Shown in pieces: positions 8,934 through 16,122 of a stretch of DNA of 16,559 nt (position 1 is the first letter of the stretch; each line of letters opens with the position of its first letter). The stretch is from Entamoeba histolytica HM-1:IMSS (Eukaryota > Evosea > Mastigamoebida > Endamoebidae), in assembly GCF_000208925.1 (NCBI RefSeq), contig NW_001915178.1, positions 1-16,559 of the forward strand, given 5' to 3'. Both the position numbers and the translations under genes were made by a program. The notes under the pieces were generated by a model that did not search any database, was not told the origin of the DNA, and worked only from the letters and a program-made list of their open reading frames with translations.

Positions 8934-10268
8934 ATGAAATTTTATGTTTTTCTCTTTCTTCTTGTTTTTATAAATAATTCTAATATTGTTTGTTGTGTCA
9001 CATATTCTTCATCTCATTCTCTTAATAAAAGAATTTTTTGAATAGTATTGATCAAATAAAATATAGAATAAAAGAATATGTCAATAAATATTCAGTTAGT
9101 AATGTTACAGTTAACAAAATTATTGACCAAACTCTTAATACAACTAACTCAAAAATAATGAATAAAAGAAGTTATGTATAGAAATAGAAATGAATAATAC
9201 TGAAAATTTTGAATTTGAAATAGAAAATGAAAGAAATAATATTTATATCATTTATATTGCATTAAAAGCTTACACAATCTATAAAATGAATATCAGTATT
9301 GCCTTAAAACTAAATTCATTTTTATTCCTTTTGAATTAAAAAGTAAATAATCAAACAATATGTAAAATTAACAAAAAACATTGAACCAAATTTATTCAGT
9401 CATCTATTGATTTAATATGTTAAAATAAAGAGATTTATCAACAATCAATACATTTTATTGATTATTTTGATTCATTCAAATTAATTTCTATTTATGGATA
9501 TGATGAAGATATAACTTCAAAAAAACCTCTGTAAGTTTATTCCTATTCTCGTAGAGTCTTTACAAAAACATATTACAATAAAATAAAAGAATATTATATT
9601 AAAAATATATCAAAAAGTATTATCTTTTGCCAATATCCATATTCAAATTTTACTCTTTCCATTAACTCAAAGCCTCAAACACATTATGTTATAAAGTTAA
9701 AACAAAATCCACTAATGTTTTAATTTATTTTTAAATCTTTTTTATATTCAAATGATATTTTATTCTATTTCTTAGAAGAAAGAAACTACTACAAACAGAG
9801 ATAGAAGGTTAATAAAACAACATTATTAAAAGTAATACATAAAGTAATATAAATGTTATACAAAGTAGACGATAGTTATTCTATTTTCTTTATTCGTCTC
9901 AGTACATTATCAATTTATTTTTCATAGTGTTATAGGTTAAAATAGAAATAACAAATGGAATTAAGAAGAAATATTTATTAGAAAGGACAATTAGTAGTAT
10001 CTAGTTTATTTCATACACGCTCTTATAAATAAATATGTATATTATCATTTAAGTCATTTAAGTAATATTCATTTGTTGTAAAAAATATTTAATGTTAATT
10101 GAGTAAATGTTATTTTGATTGTTCTGTTTAAATGCAATAACTTCAACAATACTAATATACTTTATATGTTATACTATATTGTTAATAATGTGTTGGTGTT
10201 ATTGTAATTCAAAGAATATAGATTTGGATTTCTTTATTTTGAAACAATTCTTTTATAAATTTGACTAA
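8934..10268 (+). pseudogene. Decayed gene, probably a secreted or membrane protein
   Basis: It opens with an ATG (8934) and a textbook signal-peptide start (MKFYVFLFLLVF) but stops after 35 codons at TGA 9039-9041, just past a run of six T (9034-9039). A one-base shift there enters an open frame ending at TAG 9179. From ATG 9190 the third frame keeps coding character to about 9927 with only eight stops (9337, 9382, 9421, 9532, 9721, 9802, 9850, 9925) in 246 codons. I would roughly expect 20 or more at random in such AT-rich DNA. Its longest open run is 62 codons (9535-9720), containing KPQTHYVIKLKQNP and a possible N-glycosylation site (NFT). A hydrophobic frame at 10116-10268 could be membrane segments. 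No family was recognised; the extent at the right end is uncertain. Confidence 0.45.
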
Positions 10269-10525
10269 CAAGAAATTATTTCTCATTGTTTTGAAACACA
10301 ACAAAAAAAAAACACAGAGATTAAAATACATACAAAAAGTTGTCTACATAGCATATCAAATTTAACTTCGATTTTTGATTGTTGTTGTTCTGTTTTATCA
10401 CAAATAATATAATTTTCCTTTCAATAAAACAAAAGTCTTTATATCTCTTTTTTTTGGTAACTAAGAACATAATTTTGTTTTACTAATATGAAACTAAACT
10501 TACGATAAAAGAATTTCAGTGAAAA
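10269..10525. other. AT-rich spacer
   Basis: This spacer has runs of A and T and no coding character. A short ATG frame near 10488 stops after six codons. It probably includes the distal promoter of the small gene that starts at 10580. Confidence 0.5.
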
Positions 10526-10539
10526 GAACAACACAGAAC
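10526..10539 (+). promoter_or_regulatory. Paired GAAC elements upstream of the small helical gene
   Basis: Two GAAC words, at 10526-10529 and 10536-10539, lie 41 to 54 nt before the ATG at 10580. This is about where an Entamoeba core promoter should be given short leaders. Confidence 0.4.
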
Positions 10540-10579
10540 AGATAATTAAAAAACTAAAAAGGTGTCAAAGAATAAATTG

Positions 10580-10939
10580 ATGAAAAGGTTGTCAAAAAAG
10601 ACAGTAATTCTTATTAAAACACAACTCAGTGAAATAGAAAGAAAAAATACTGACCCACTCCCCGACGAACTATTAAGGAGAGTTGTTCAACAGATTCGTG
10701 AAGGCTTACTAACACAATCACTTGATGAATTAATTATTTGTTGTTCGTCTCTTCAAGGAGAATTAAAAATAAAAGAACTAAAAATTAAAAAATTTATAAA
10801 TGGATTAAATGGAGAAGATACTAAAACATATGAAGATAAAATAATATTATTAATGAAAGTCCGAAAATCCATTTCATCAATTCTTCAACAACTCAACTTT
10901 CAAAAAAAAGTAATTCTTACACAAACAACACTCTGTTAA
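10580..10939 (+). CDS. Small helical protein of unknown function, 119 aa
   Basis: The frame is open from 10550, but its first ATG is at 10580; a GTG codon at 10562 is not a credible start in a eukaryote. The protein is basic at its N-terminus (MKRLSKKTVILIKTQ) and predicted mainly alpha-helical. A more ordered segment follows (LPDELLRRVVQQIREGLL, about residues 27-44), then an alternating Lys/Ile/Leu stretch (ELKIKELKIKKF) that suggests an amphipathic helix or coiled coil. Base composition is less extreme than the flanks, and GAAC boxes and a 3' TAATT bracket it, which supports a real gene. No membrane segment, signal peptide or known domain was recognised. A protein-protein interaction role is only a guess. 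Confidence 0.65.
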   Translation: MKRLSKKTVILIKTQLSEIERKNTDPLPDELLRRVVQQIREGLLTQSLDELIICCSSLQGELKIKELKIKKFINGLNGEDTKTYEDKIILLMKVRKSISSILQQLNFQKKVILTQTTLC

Positions 10940-10944
10940 TAATT
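10940..10944 (+). terminator. TAATT 3'-end signal after the small gene
   Basis: TAATT follows directly on the TAA stop and is succeeded by T-rich sequence up to about 10983, as in Entamoeba polyadenylation regions. Confidence 0.5.
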
Positions 10945-11047
10945 TATTTAATAAGTTAATTTTTTTAAGTAATTTTTTTTTTTGAAAATTAACAATAAGT
11001 CAAAAGAATATATTTAAAATTTGAAATTTTCATTCAAATTACTTAAA

Positions 11048-11063
11048 AGAATGAATGAATGAA
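11048..11063 (+). repeat. Short GAAT microsatellite
   Basis: AGAATGAATGAATGAA repeats a four-base unit just upstream of the expansin-like gene. It is too short to say more. Confidence 0.6.
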
Positions 11064-11083
11064 TTAAAAAAAAGAAGAAAAAA

Positions 11084-11087
11084 GAAC
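11084..11087 (+). promoter_or_regulatory. GAAC element upstream of the expansin-like gene
   Basis: AAGAACTTG places GAAC 32 nt before the ATG. The same AAGAACTT word precedes Skp1. Confidence 0.45.
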
Positions 11088-11118
11088 TTGGAATTTTGTT
11101 TTTTTTTGATAAAAAAGG

Positions 11119-12435
11119 ATGTTAATTGTTTTATTTATTGCTTATTCATTTGGGAATCTAACTCCTTTATCTGAATGTAAAACAGCTGATATTACTTATT
11201 ATGAAGGATATGGTGCAGACTCTGTTGCATGTCATTTAGGTACTGATAATTTAGACACAATGTTTAGAGCTGCACCAAACGAAGCGTTTTACCTTTCTAG
11301 TCAACAATGTGGAATTTGCTATGAAGCAGTTGGAGAAAAAGGATCAATAAGATTTATGGTAACAGATTTATGTCCTGCTAATGGTAATTCAGATTGGTGT
11401 GCATCAGATAAAACACATTTTGACTTAGCTGCTAATGCATTTCCAAAAATTTGTGAGAAAGATACAGGACATTGTGACATTACATACAGAATGGTTGCTT
11501 GTGATATAACAGGAAATGTAAAATTATTAACAAAAGAAGGTGTGAGCGAATATTGGTTAGGATTTTATGTAAGAAATTATATCATTGGATTAAAAGGAGT
11601 AAAAATATCATTTGGTTCAACTAGTCAAGAATTAACAAGAACATCTGACAATTATTGGGCATATCAAGCAAATGGTAATCCAATAACAACTCCAATTACA
11701 GTTACTTTGACTTCTATTGCAGGTGATACTGCTACAATTATAATGAATGATATTATATCAAATAAAATTTATGAAGGAAATAATCAATTTAATATCCCTG
11801 ATAATACCTTTTTTGAACCAACAACACTTGCTAAAACAAATAAACCTTCCTCTTCTTTAGAGTGTTGTCCATTACCATCTTTTGATATTATCTTCACAGA
11901 TTCATTCCATTCTTTTTGGACATATACTAACAAAAATTCTGTAACAATTGTTCAAAATAATGCTCATTCAGGAAATGCTGCTCTTAAAGCCTCATTATCT
12001 GCTTGGGGAAATTTCCAAATATTAGCTAATTCTCATACCGTTTTAGTTGACATTTATGATTCTGTTGAATTCTACATTAAGTCTAGTACTAATGCAGAGT
12101 TTTGGTTCTGGGCTTCTGGAAAGACTGATGCCTCTGCTAAAACTATTTCTACTACAACTGAATGGCAAAAAGTTAGTTTCAAAATGACTGAAATTGGTAA
12201 TGATGGAACTACTTTTGGAGGAATTGAATTCCAAAGTAAAAGTAATGGCAACATTGACTTTTATCTTGATGACATTAAATTGGTTTTAAAAGAAGGTAGT
12301 TGTAATCAAATGTGTTCTGACCATACTCCTTCTAATTGTCCTACAATTATTCCAGACAATAACGATAATAATCATAACGGAAGTGATGTGTTAGCAATAG
12401 TTATTCTTAGCATTATTATCACTTTCATTATTTAA
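11119..12435 (+). CDS. Secreted or surface expansin-like protein with extra beta module, 438 aa
   Basis: The start is firm: an in-frame TAA lies at 11110-11112, just before the ATG. Residues 1-19 form a short signal peptide (MLIVLFIAYSFG). Residues about 23-130 are an expansin-type double-psi beta-barrel, with MVTDLCPANGNSDWC at 80-94 and HFD at 100-102, the position of the conserved Asp shared with family 45 endoglucanases; cysteines at 64, 67, 85, 94, 112, 119 and 128 suit disulphides. Residues about 130-215 fit the expansin second domain (CBM63-like), including an aromatic NYWAYQANG. Residues about 255-392 add a beta-rich module ending FYLDDIKL, resembling carbohydrate-binding jelly rolls. 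A Cys-rich patch, an Asn/Asp linker and a hydrophobic C-terminus (DVLAIVILSIIITFII) follow, implying a GPI anchor or membrane tail. Expansins loosen polysaccharide networks without hydrolysis; the target here (cyst-wall chitin or ingested plant or bacterial wall) is unknown. Confidence 0.9.
   Translation: MLIVLFIAYSFGNLTPLSECKTADITYYEGYGADSVACHLGTDNLDTMFRAAPNEAFYLSSQQCGICYEAVGEKGSIRFMVTDLCPANGNSDWCASDKTHFDLAANAFPKICEKDTGHCDITYRMVACDITGNVKLLTKEGVSEYWLGFYVRNYIIGLKGVKISFGSTSQELTRTSDNYWAYQANGNPITTPITVTLTSIAGDTATIIMNDIISNKIYEGNNQFNIPDNTFFEPTTLAKTNKPSSSLECCPLPSFDIIFTDSFHSFWTYTNKNSVTIVQNNAHSGNAALKASLSAWGNFQILANSHTVLVDIYDSVEFYIKSSTNAEFWFWASGKTDASAKTISTTTEWQKVSFKMTEIGNDGTTFGGIEFQSKSNGNIDFYLDDIKLVLKEGSCNQMCSDHTPSNCPTIIPDNNDNNHNGSDVLAIVILSIIITFII
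12429..12433 (+). terminator. TATTT 3'-end signal overlapping the expansin-like stop
   Basis: TATTT runs into the TAA stop (12433-12435) and is followed by T-rich sequence, matching TA(A/T)TT. Confidence 0.4.
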
Positions 12436-12596
12436 CAAATTTTTGTGATGTTTTATTTTGGTTTATAAAATCTTTTGACATGATAAGAATGAATCAAAAA
12501 ATAAAGAGATTTTCTAAATGAATGGTTCTGACGTTGTTCCACGTTTTTTTTTCTTCAGTTTCATTTGATTTTCTTATTTTAATCATTATTATCACA

Positions 12597-12942
12597 ATGA
12601 CTGCTATTCAAATGTATAACAAAGTCATCCCTTGTGGTAATTCTGTTGAATTTAAGGATATTGAAGATGGAGTGTCTCTCTTTATTAAAAACGTTTGGTG
12701 AAATGATTAGATAAGTGAAAGAAGAATTAAACACGTAGATTGCATTGTTCCCAACAAAAGAAGGTGATGGTTATGCTCAGTTATACATTTATGAAAATGA
12801 ACAGAAAATAATGTTATACCGTTTGGACGAACAAACTATTCCAAATCAAGTTTGCACAATGACACTGATTGAAAAAGGAAAATCAAAAGAATTGTTTATT
12901 GAAGGAAAAGGTCAAGTTCAATTAACAGGGTATTTAGTTTAA
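12597..12942 (+). CDS. Stand-alone nucleoplasmin-like (NPL) domain protein, 99 aa, one intron
   Basis: Exon 1 (12597-12692, 32 codons) ends exactly at a codon boundary. The genomic frame then hits TGA within the intron. Exon 2 (12739-12942, 67 codons plus TAA) continues in phase. The joined protein matches the NPL core: YNKVIPCGNSVEF at the N-terminus, then an LFIKNIALFP strand across the splice, a dGyaqLyiy strand, and the closing ELFIEGKGQVQLTGYLV, which parallels the family's conserved EF.V.G.G.V.L.GY end. NPL cores form pentamers and bind histones in nucleoplasmins, and they also occur at the N-terminus of FKBP39/Fpr3/Fpr4 immunophilins and in plant HD2 proteins. Here there is no FKBP domain and no acidic tail after the core. 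A histone-chaperone role is inferred. Confidence 0.75.
12693..12738 (+). other. Inferred 46-nt intron in the NPL gene
   Basis: GTTTGG opens it (the Entamoeba consensus is GTTTGT) and CGTAG closes it. Length 46 nt and phase 0 are typical of short Entamoeba introns. Removal bypasses a TGA (12699-12701) and brings the two conserved halves of the NPL domain into one frame. Earlier AGs lie too close to the donor or break the frame. Confidence 0.75.
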
Positions 12943-12944
12943 TT
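12940..12944 (+). terminator. TAATT 3'-end signal overlapping the NPL stop
   Basis: TAATT begins at the first base of the TAA stop, as it does in the Skp1 gene. Confidence 0.5.
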
Positions 12945-12961
12945 GAGTGGTTAGTGTCTGA

Positions 12962-14580
12962 TTATGATGTTGCATAGTTCGTAGGATTGATAGAAATAGT
13001 CATATCAATAGAATTACTAAGCAAATAATCTTCCACTACGTCAAATACCAAAACACACTCTTCTGTATGAGTGTCATTTTTGTGAAGTGGAATAAATAAA
13101 AAGAGTTTTTTCTTTTTTCAATATTTATTATTCTATGTTATATAAAACGAAAATGTTTTTATTTAAGAATATGTGAATTAGAAATACATAAAGAATATTT
13201 AAAGAAGCAAGAAGTAGTTTGACAATAGATTTATCTTTTTATTTGAAACATCTAGTAAATTGCATTTATGTATTTTCTACATTTTGATAAGGTATAGCTT
13301 CTCCTAATCAGTGATTAGTATTAATAAGATGATTTAACCAAACAACTAAGTTTTTATTTCCAATGTATTTAAAACTATTCGAAGTAATAAATTAAAATTT
13401 AATTCAATTTAATGTATTTGAATAATAAGCATATTATTTATAAATGTTATATTACTTTTATAAATCTGAACTGTCTAATAACCTATTATTAGTTAAGGTT
13501 TATTTCATTTTTTATTCAAAGAATATTGATTAATTATGACATTCTGTACATCTCATTCATATTTTAATCATTGAATGATATAGTTCATATTGAAATATCA
13601 TTTTTAATAAGTTGTGAGTTATTTTGCTTGGTTTTATTTTAACATCCTTTTTAGTATCAAATTTCTTTTTATCATAGAATAAAATTTTATAACCTTTTTA
13701 AAGATTTTAAACAAACTCCTTTCTATTGTCCTTGATGTTTTATGCATCTATAATTAAAATATAGAAATTAAAAAGTAAGTATAATATAAGTTGAAAATAA
13801 CATATATATTCTGAATTGATTTCTAAAAAATAAGCTATTCTTTTTAAGAATGACACAACAAATACTATAAGACTATCATTTTGTTTATTTATGAAATATA
13901 TTAAAATTAGAATATTTTATTTATATGAATTTTTCATTCAAGTCTAAGGAAGAAAATATTAAATGATAAGTTATAGCAAATTTAGAAAAAGTTAAGTAAT
14001 TATTCATCAACTTTGAATGAAAGAAGCACTAAATAATATAATGAATACTTTTTAATTGAATAAATATTTTTTTAAAGTAAGTGTTTAACACTTAACAAAC
14101 TTCCTTGGTATATTTATTTGTTTTCTTGAGACTAACTCACACATACATTCTTGAAAGCATTCATTCTCAAAAAAATTGACTTTTCTTTGAATATTGATAT
14201 TCCCTAATATTACATATATCATATATTTGTATGCACTTAATTCTTCTTTCTCTTTTAAATATGTTAAACAAGTTACTTTGTATTATATTAATATTTAAAT
14301 ATTCTGCTGCAATTAAATATTTTATTATAAGTATTATAACTATAAAATTGTTTAATATTATAAATATTCATCTTGAATATTGATTTAAATGAAATTGTTC
14401 ACATTGCATTGAAATATTTTACCACTGATTTCTTAATTAATAATATCAAATCAAATAAACTAATGAAAAACAATAAAGAATATTAAAGAATATCAATTGA
14501 ATTAAGAAGGTAATTAGAATAGTGGCAACATCTATTTTGATATTTCCTATTTCTCTCACTATTTATTTATTTGGTTCATG
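12962..14580 (-). pseudogene. Possible decayed minus-strand coding sequence(s)
   Basis: Several minus-strand stretches read like former coding sequence. From 14580 to about 13770 one frame has long open runs, the longest about 66 codons with YLIAAEYLNINII, reminiscent of BTB or Skp1-like helices, and later FAITYHLIFSSLDLNEK. Near 13675-13550 another frame has about 40 open codons. Near 13380-13280 a stretch contains GNKNLVVWLNHLINTN and LGEAIPYQNVENT. At 13117-12962 it contains EECVLVFDVVEDYLLSNS. About 16 stops occur in the first 270 codons, only mildly fewer than chance would give, so much of this could be coincidence. The pieces need not belong to one gene. Otherwise this 1.9-kb spacer shows no gene. 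Confidence 0.2.
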
Positions 14581-14888
14581 ATAAGTAAAAATAAAAGTAA
14601 ATTTGAAAAAAATAAAAATAAAGAAAAATTTAGATTTAATAACAGAAATTCATAAACAGTAATAACACAAATAGATGTTATAAAAAGAAATAAATTAAAA
14701 AATTACTGAATAATAAAAATAAAAAATAGAAAAAAGACGATAAAAAAAATGACTAATAAAAATAATCCCGAAATAAAAGGGAAATTATAAGGGAGGAATG
14801 TCAGATTGAAAAATGATTAAACCAATAAAACAAGTTAAAAATGGAAAAGATAAACTAATAAAAACCATCTGAATAACATTAAAATATC
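14581..14888. other. A-rich spacer with the promoter of the four-helix membrane gene
   Basis: This region is mostly A and T runs. A weak inverted repeat, TCCC...GGGA, lies near 14766-14782. No GAAC box is seen close to the ATG at 14889; the core promoter presumably lies in the last 60 nt. Confidence 0.4.
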
Positions 14889-15395
14889 ATGGCTTTCGTG
14901 ATTAACTTGTCTCTTTTCTTCCGTATTTGGATTGCTTTTATGGGTCTTAGTTTGTTTTTTTATAACCTTATAAAATAATATGCTCATATAAACTTCATAC
15001 TCAAAAATTATAACAAAAAACACTAATAATGACAAGTGATTTTCTTAACTGGTTTGATTCATCTTTGTGCAAACCCATTTGGCTCCTTACATGTTAAAGG
15101 CATTGTAACACAAGGAGCAGCCGTTGTTTCTATCGTTGCTCTTTTACTTCTTCTTACTGGTATTTGTACCCTTGTTTCACCATTCTTTGGTTTTATTCCA
15201 TTCCCAATTATTAGAAAATTCGGTAGTGCATTCTCACCATATGTTGTTATTCCATGGTTTGTTGTTCATGGATTTGTTTGCCTCTTTATGACTGGTGTAT
15301 TTGGTTGTATCGTTGGTATCTTTTGTTTCATTACCGTCATCATTTCAGTTATTGGTATTTTCTTCAGTTTCTATCAATCAAGCGATGACGAATAA
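14889..15395 (+). CDS. Small four-helix membrane protein, 139 aa, one intron
   Basis: The main open frame (15039-15395) has no usable ATG of its own; upstream it meets TGA at 15030. Exon 1 (14889-14949) begins at ATG and encodes MAFVINLSLFFRIWIAFMGL plus one base. Splicing to 15037 regenerates an ATG codon and continues in frame. Joining completes the first helix (about residues 10-32). The other helices are at about 44-66, 89-107 and 108-132, and the tail ends in acidic SSDDE. A polar loop NPFGSLHVKG follows helix 1 and a Pro/aromatic-rich loop lies between helices 2 and 3. The size and topology recall small eukaryotic endomembrane proteins such as the COPI-associated family, but I cannot confirm that. 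There is no signal peptide beyond helix 1. Location in an internal or plasma membrane is inferred. Confidence 0.75.
14950..15036 (+). other. Inferred 87-nt intron in the four-helix membrane gene
   Basis: The donor GTTTGT is the Entamoeba consensus. The acceptor is the very first AG after it, at 15035-15036, in an unusual AAG context. ACTAATAA about 10 nt before it resembles a branch site. Phase 1 matches on both sides. Confidence 0.7.
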
Positions 15396-15401
15396 TCAAA
15401 T

Positions 15402-15406
15402 TAATT
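15402..15406 (+). terminator. TAATT 3'-end signal after the membrane gene
   Basis: TAATT lies 7 nt after the TAA stop and is followed by T-rich DNA from about 15409. Confidence 0.45.
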
Positions 15407-15622
15407 CAAGTTTATTATAACTTTTTCAATTCTTCTATTAAAAAACGTTACTTCTTCTCCTCCCTTTAAAATCTTTTGAAAAAAATAATATGTTTTGTAG
15501 TTGTTTATCTTTAAAATAATTCTATATCAAGACTAACAAGAAAACAAAGAATAAATAAAGTTAGAGGTTTATTCAATTTTTTTTACTAAGATAATAAAAA
15601 GGGGGTAAAAAAATAAAAAGAA

Positions 15623-15626
15623 GAAC
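15623..15626 (+). promoter_or_regulatory. GAAC element upstream of Skp1
   Basis: AAGAACTTAA places GAAC 18 nt before the ATG. About 20 nt farther up is GGGGG (15601-15605), an unusual G run for these AT-rich spacers. Confidence 0.45.
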
Positions 15627-15643
15627 TTAAAAAAAAGAAAGAC

Positions 15644-16120
15644 ATGGCACAAAACGTAATCTTAAGATCATCAGATGGAAAAGATTTTACTATTTCTGAA
15701 GAAGCAGCAAAACAATCAGGACTTGTAGAATCACTCATGAAAGATAGAGAAAATGCTGATGAACCAGTTCCTATTTTAAAAGTTGAAGGAGCAGTATTAG
15801 AAAAAGTCATTCAATGGTTATTATTCCACAACGAACATCCATTGATGTATCCAGACTTTGTAATTGGAGATAGAGACAAGAATGCTGATCTTCATCCATG
15901 GGATGTTAAATTCTGTGATGACTTAGAAAAGGATATGTTATTTGAAATGTTGAAAGCTGCAACATTCATGAATATTGATATGCTTGTTGAAGCAACCGCC
16001 AAGACAATTGCAAAGAATTTAATTGGGAAAACAGTTGAACAAATGCGAGAATATCTTAATGAAGAGAATGATTATACACCAGAAGAAATTGAAGAACTTA
16101 AGAAGAAATATGCTGATTAA
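15644..16120 (+). CDS. SKP1: Skp1, adaptor of SCF ubiquitin ligases, 158 aa
   Basis: Skp1 links cullin-1 to F-box proteins in SCF E3 ligases. Residues about 3-66 are the BTB/POZ fold (VILRSSDGKDF at 5-15, then ILKVEGAVLEKVIQWLLFH). A linker of about 18 residues follows, then the Skp1 dimerisation/F-box-binding domain from about 85 with the signature PWDVKF, LKAATFMNIDML, AKNLIGKT and NDYTPEE. Length is near the family norm (about 160). The tail ends KKKYAD, lacking the usual Trp-containing end (ENxW) that forms part of the F-box-binding surface in plants, animals and Dictyostelium. Pro146 in NDYTPEE aligns with the Dictyostelium Pro143 that is hydroxylated and glycosylated. The start is the first ATG, close behind a GAAC box. 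It is the only strongly recognisable household gene here. Confidence 0.95.
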   Translation: MAQNVILRSSDGKDFTISEEAAKQSGLVESLMKDRENADEPVPILKVEGAVLEKVIQWLLFHNEHPLMYPDFVIGDRDKNADLHPWDVKFCDDLEKDMLFEMLKAATFMNIDMLVEATAKTIAKNLIGKTVEQMREYLNEENDYTPEEIEELKKKYAD

Positions 16121-16122
16121 TT
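16118..16122 (+). terminator. TAATT 3'-end signal overlapping the Skp1 stop
   Basis: TAATT begins at the TAA stop and is followed by TTATCTTTTTTACT, a T-rich tract typical of Entamoeba 3' ends. Confidence 0.55.

Noticed and set aside
8988..9066. GTTTGT at 8988 as an intron donor rescuing the signal-peptide frame
   Set aside because: Both candidate TAG acceptors (ending 9045 and 9066) lead into early in-frame stops.
10562..10579. GTG start for the small helical protein
   Set aside because: Non-ATG starts are not expected here; the first in-frame ATG is at 10580.
12043..12254. Two minus-strand open frames inside the expansin-like gene
   Set aside because: Antisense shadows with no independent support.
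12597..12745. NPL locus as a stop-broken pseudogene or as a 65-residue protein starting at TTG 12745
   Set aside because: A short intron with suitable ends restores one phase-consistent NPL domain, a simpler reading.
14835..15035. Minus-strand open frame of 66 codons
   Set aside because: It begins at TTG, overlaps exon 1 and the intron of the membrane gene, and is explained as the antisense of that exon.
15029..15097. ATG at 15029 as the start of the membrane protein, with a one-base frameshift
   Set aside because: First considered because it precedes the open frame, but it stops after 22 codons. The upstream exon plus GTTTGT...AG intron joins in phase and needs no frameshift.
15586..15810. 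Minus-strand open frame over the Skp1 start
   Set aside because: Shadow of Skp1, which is firmly identified on the plus strand.
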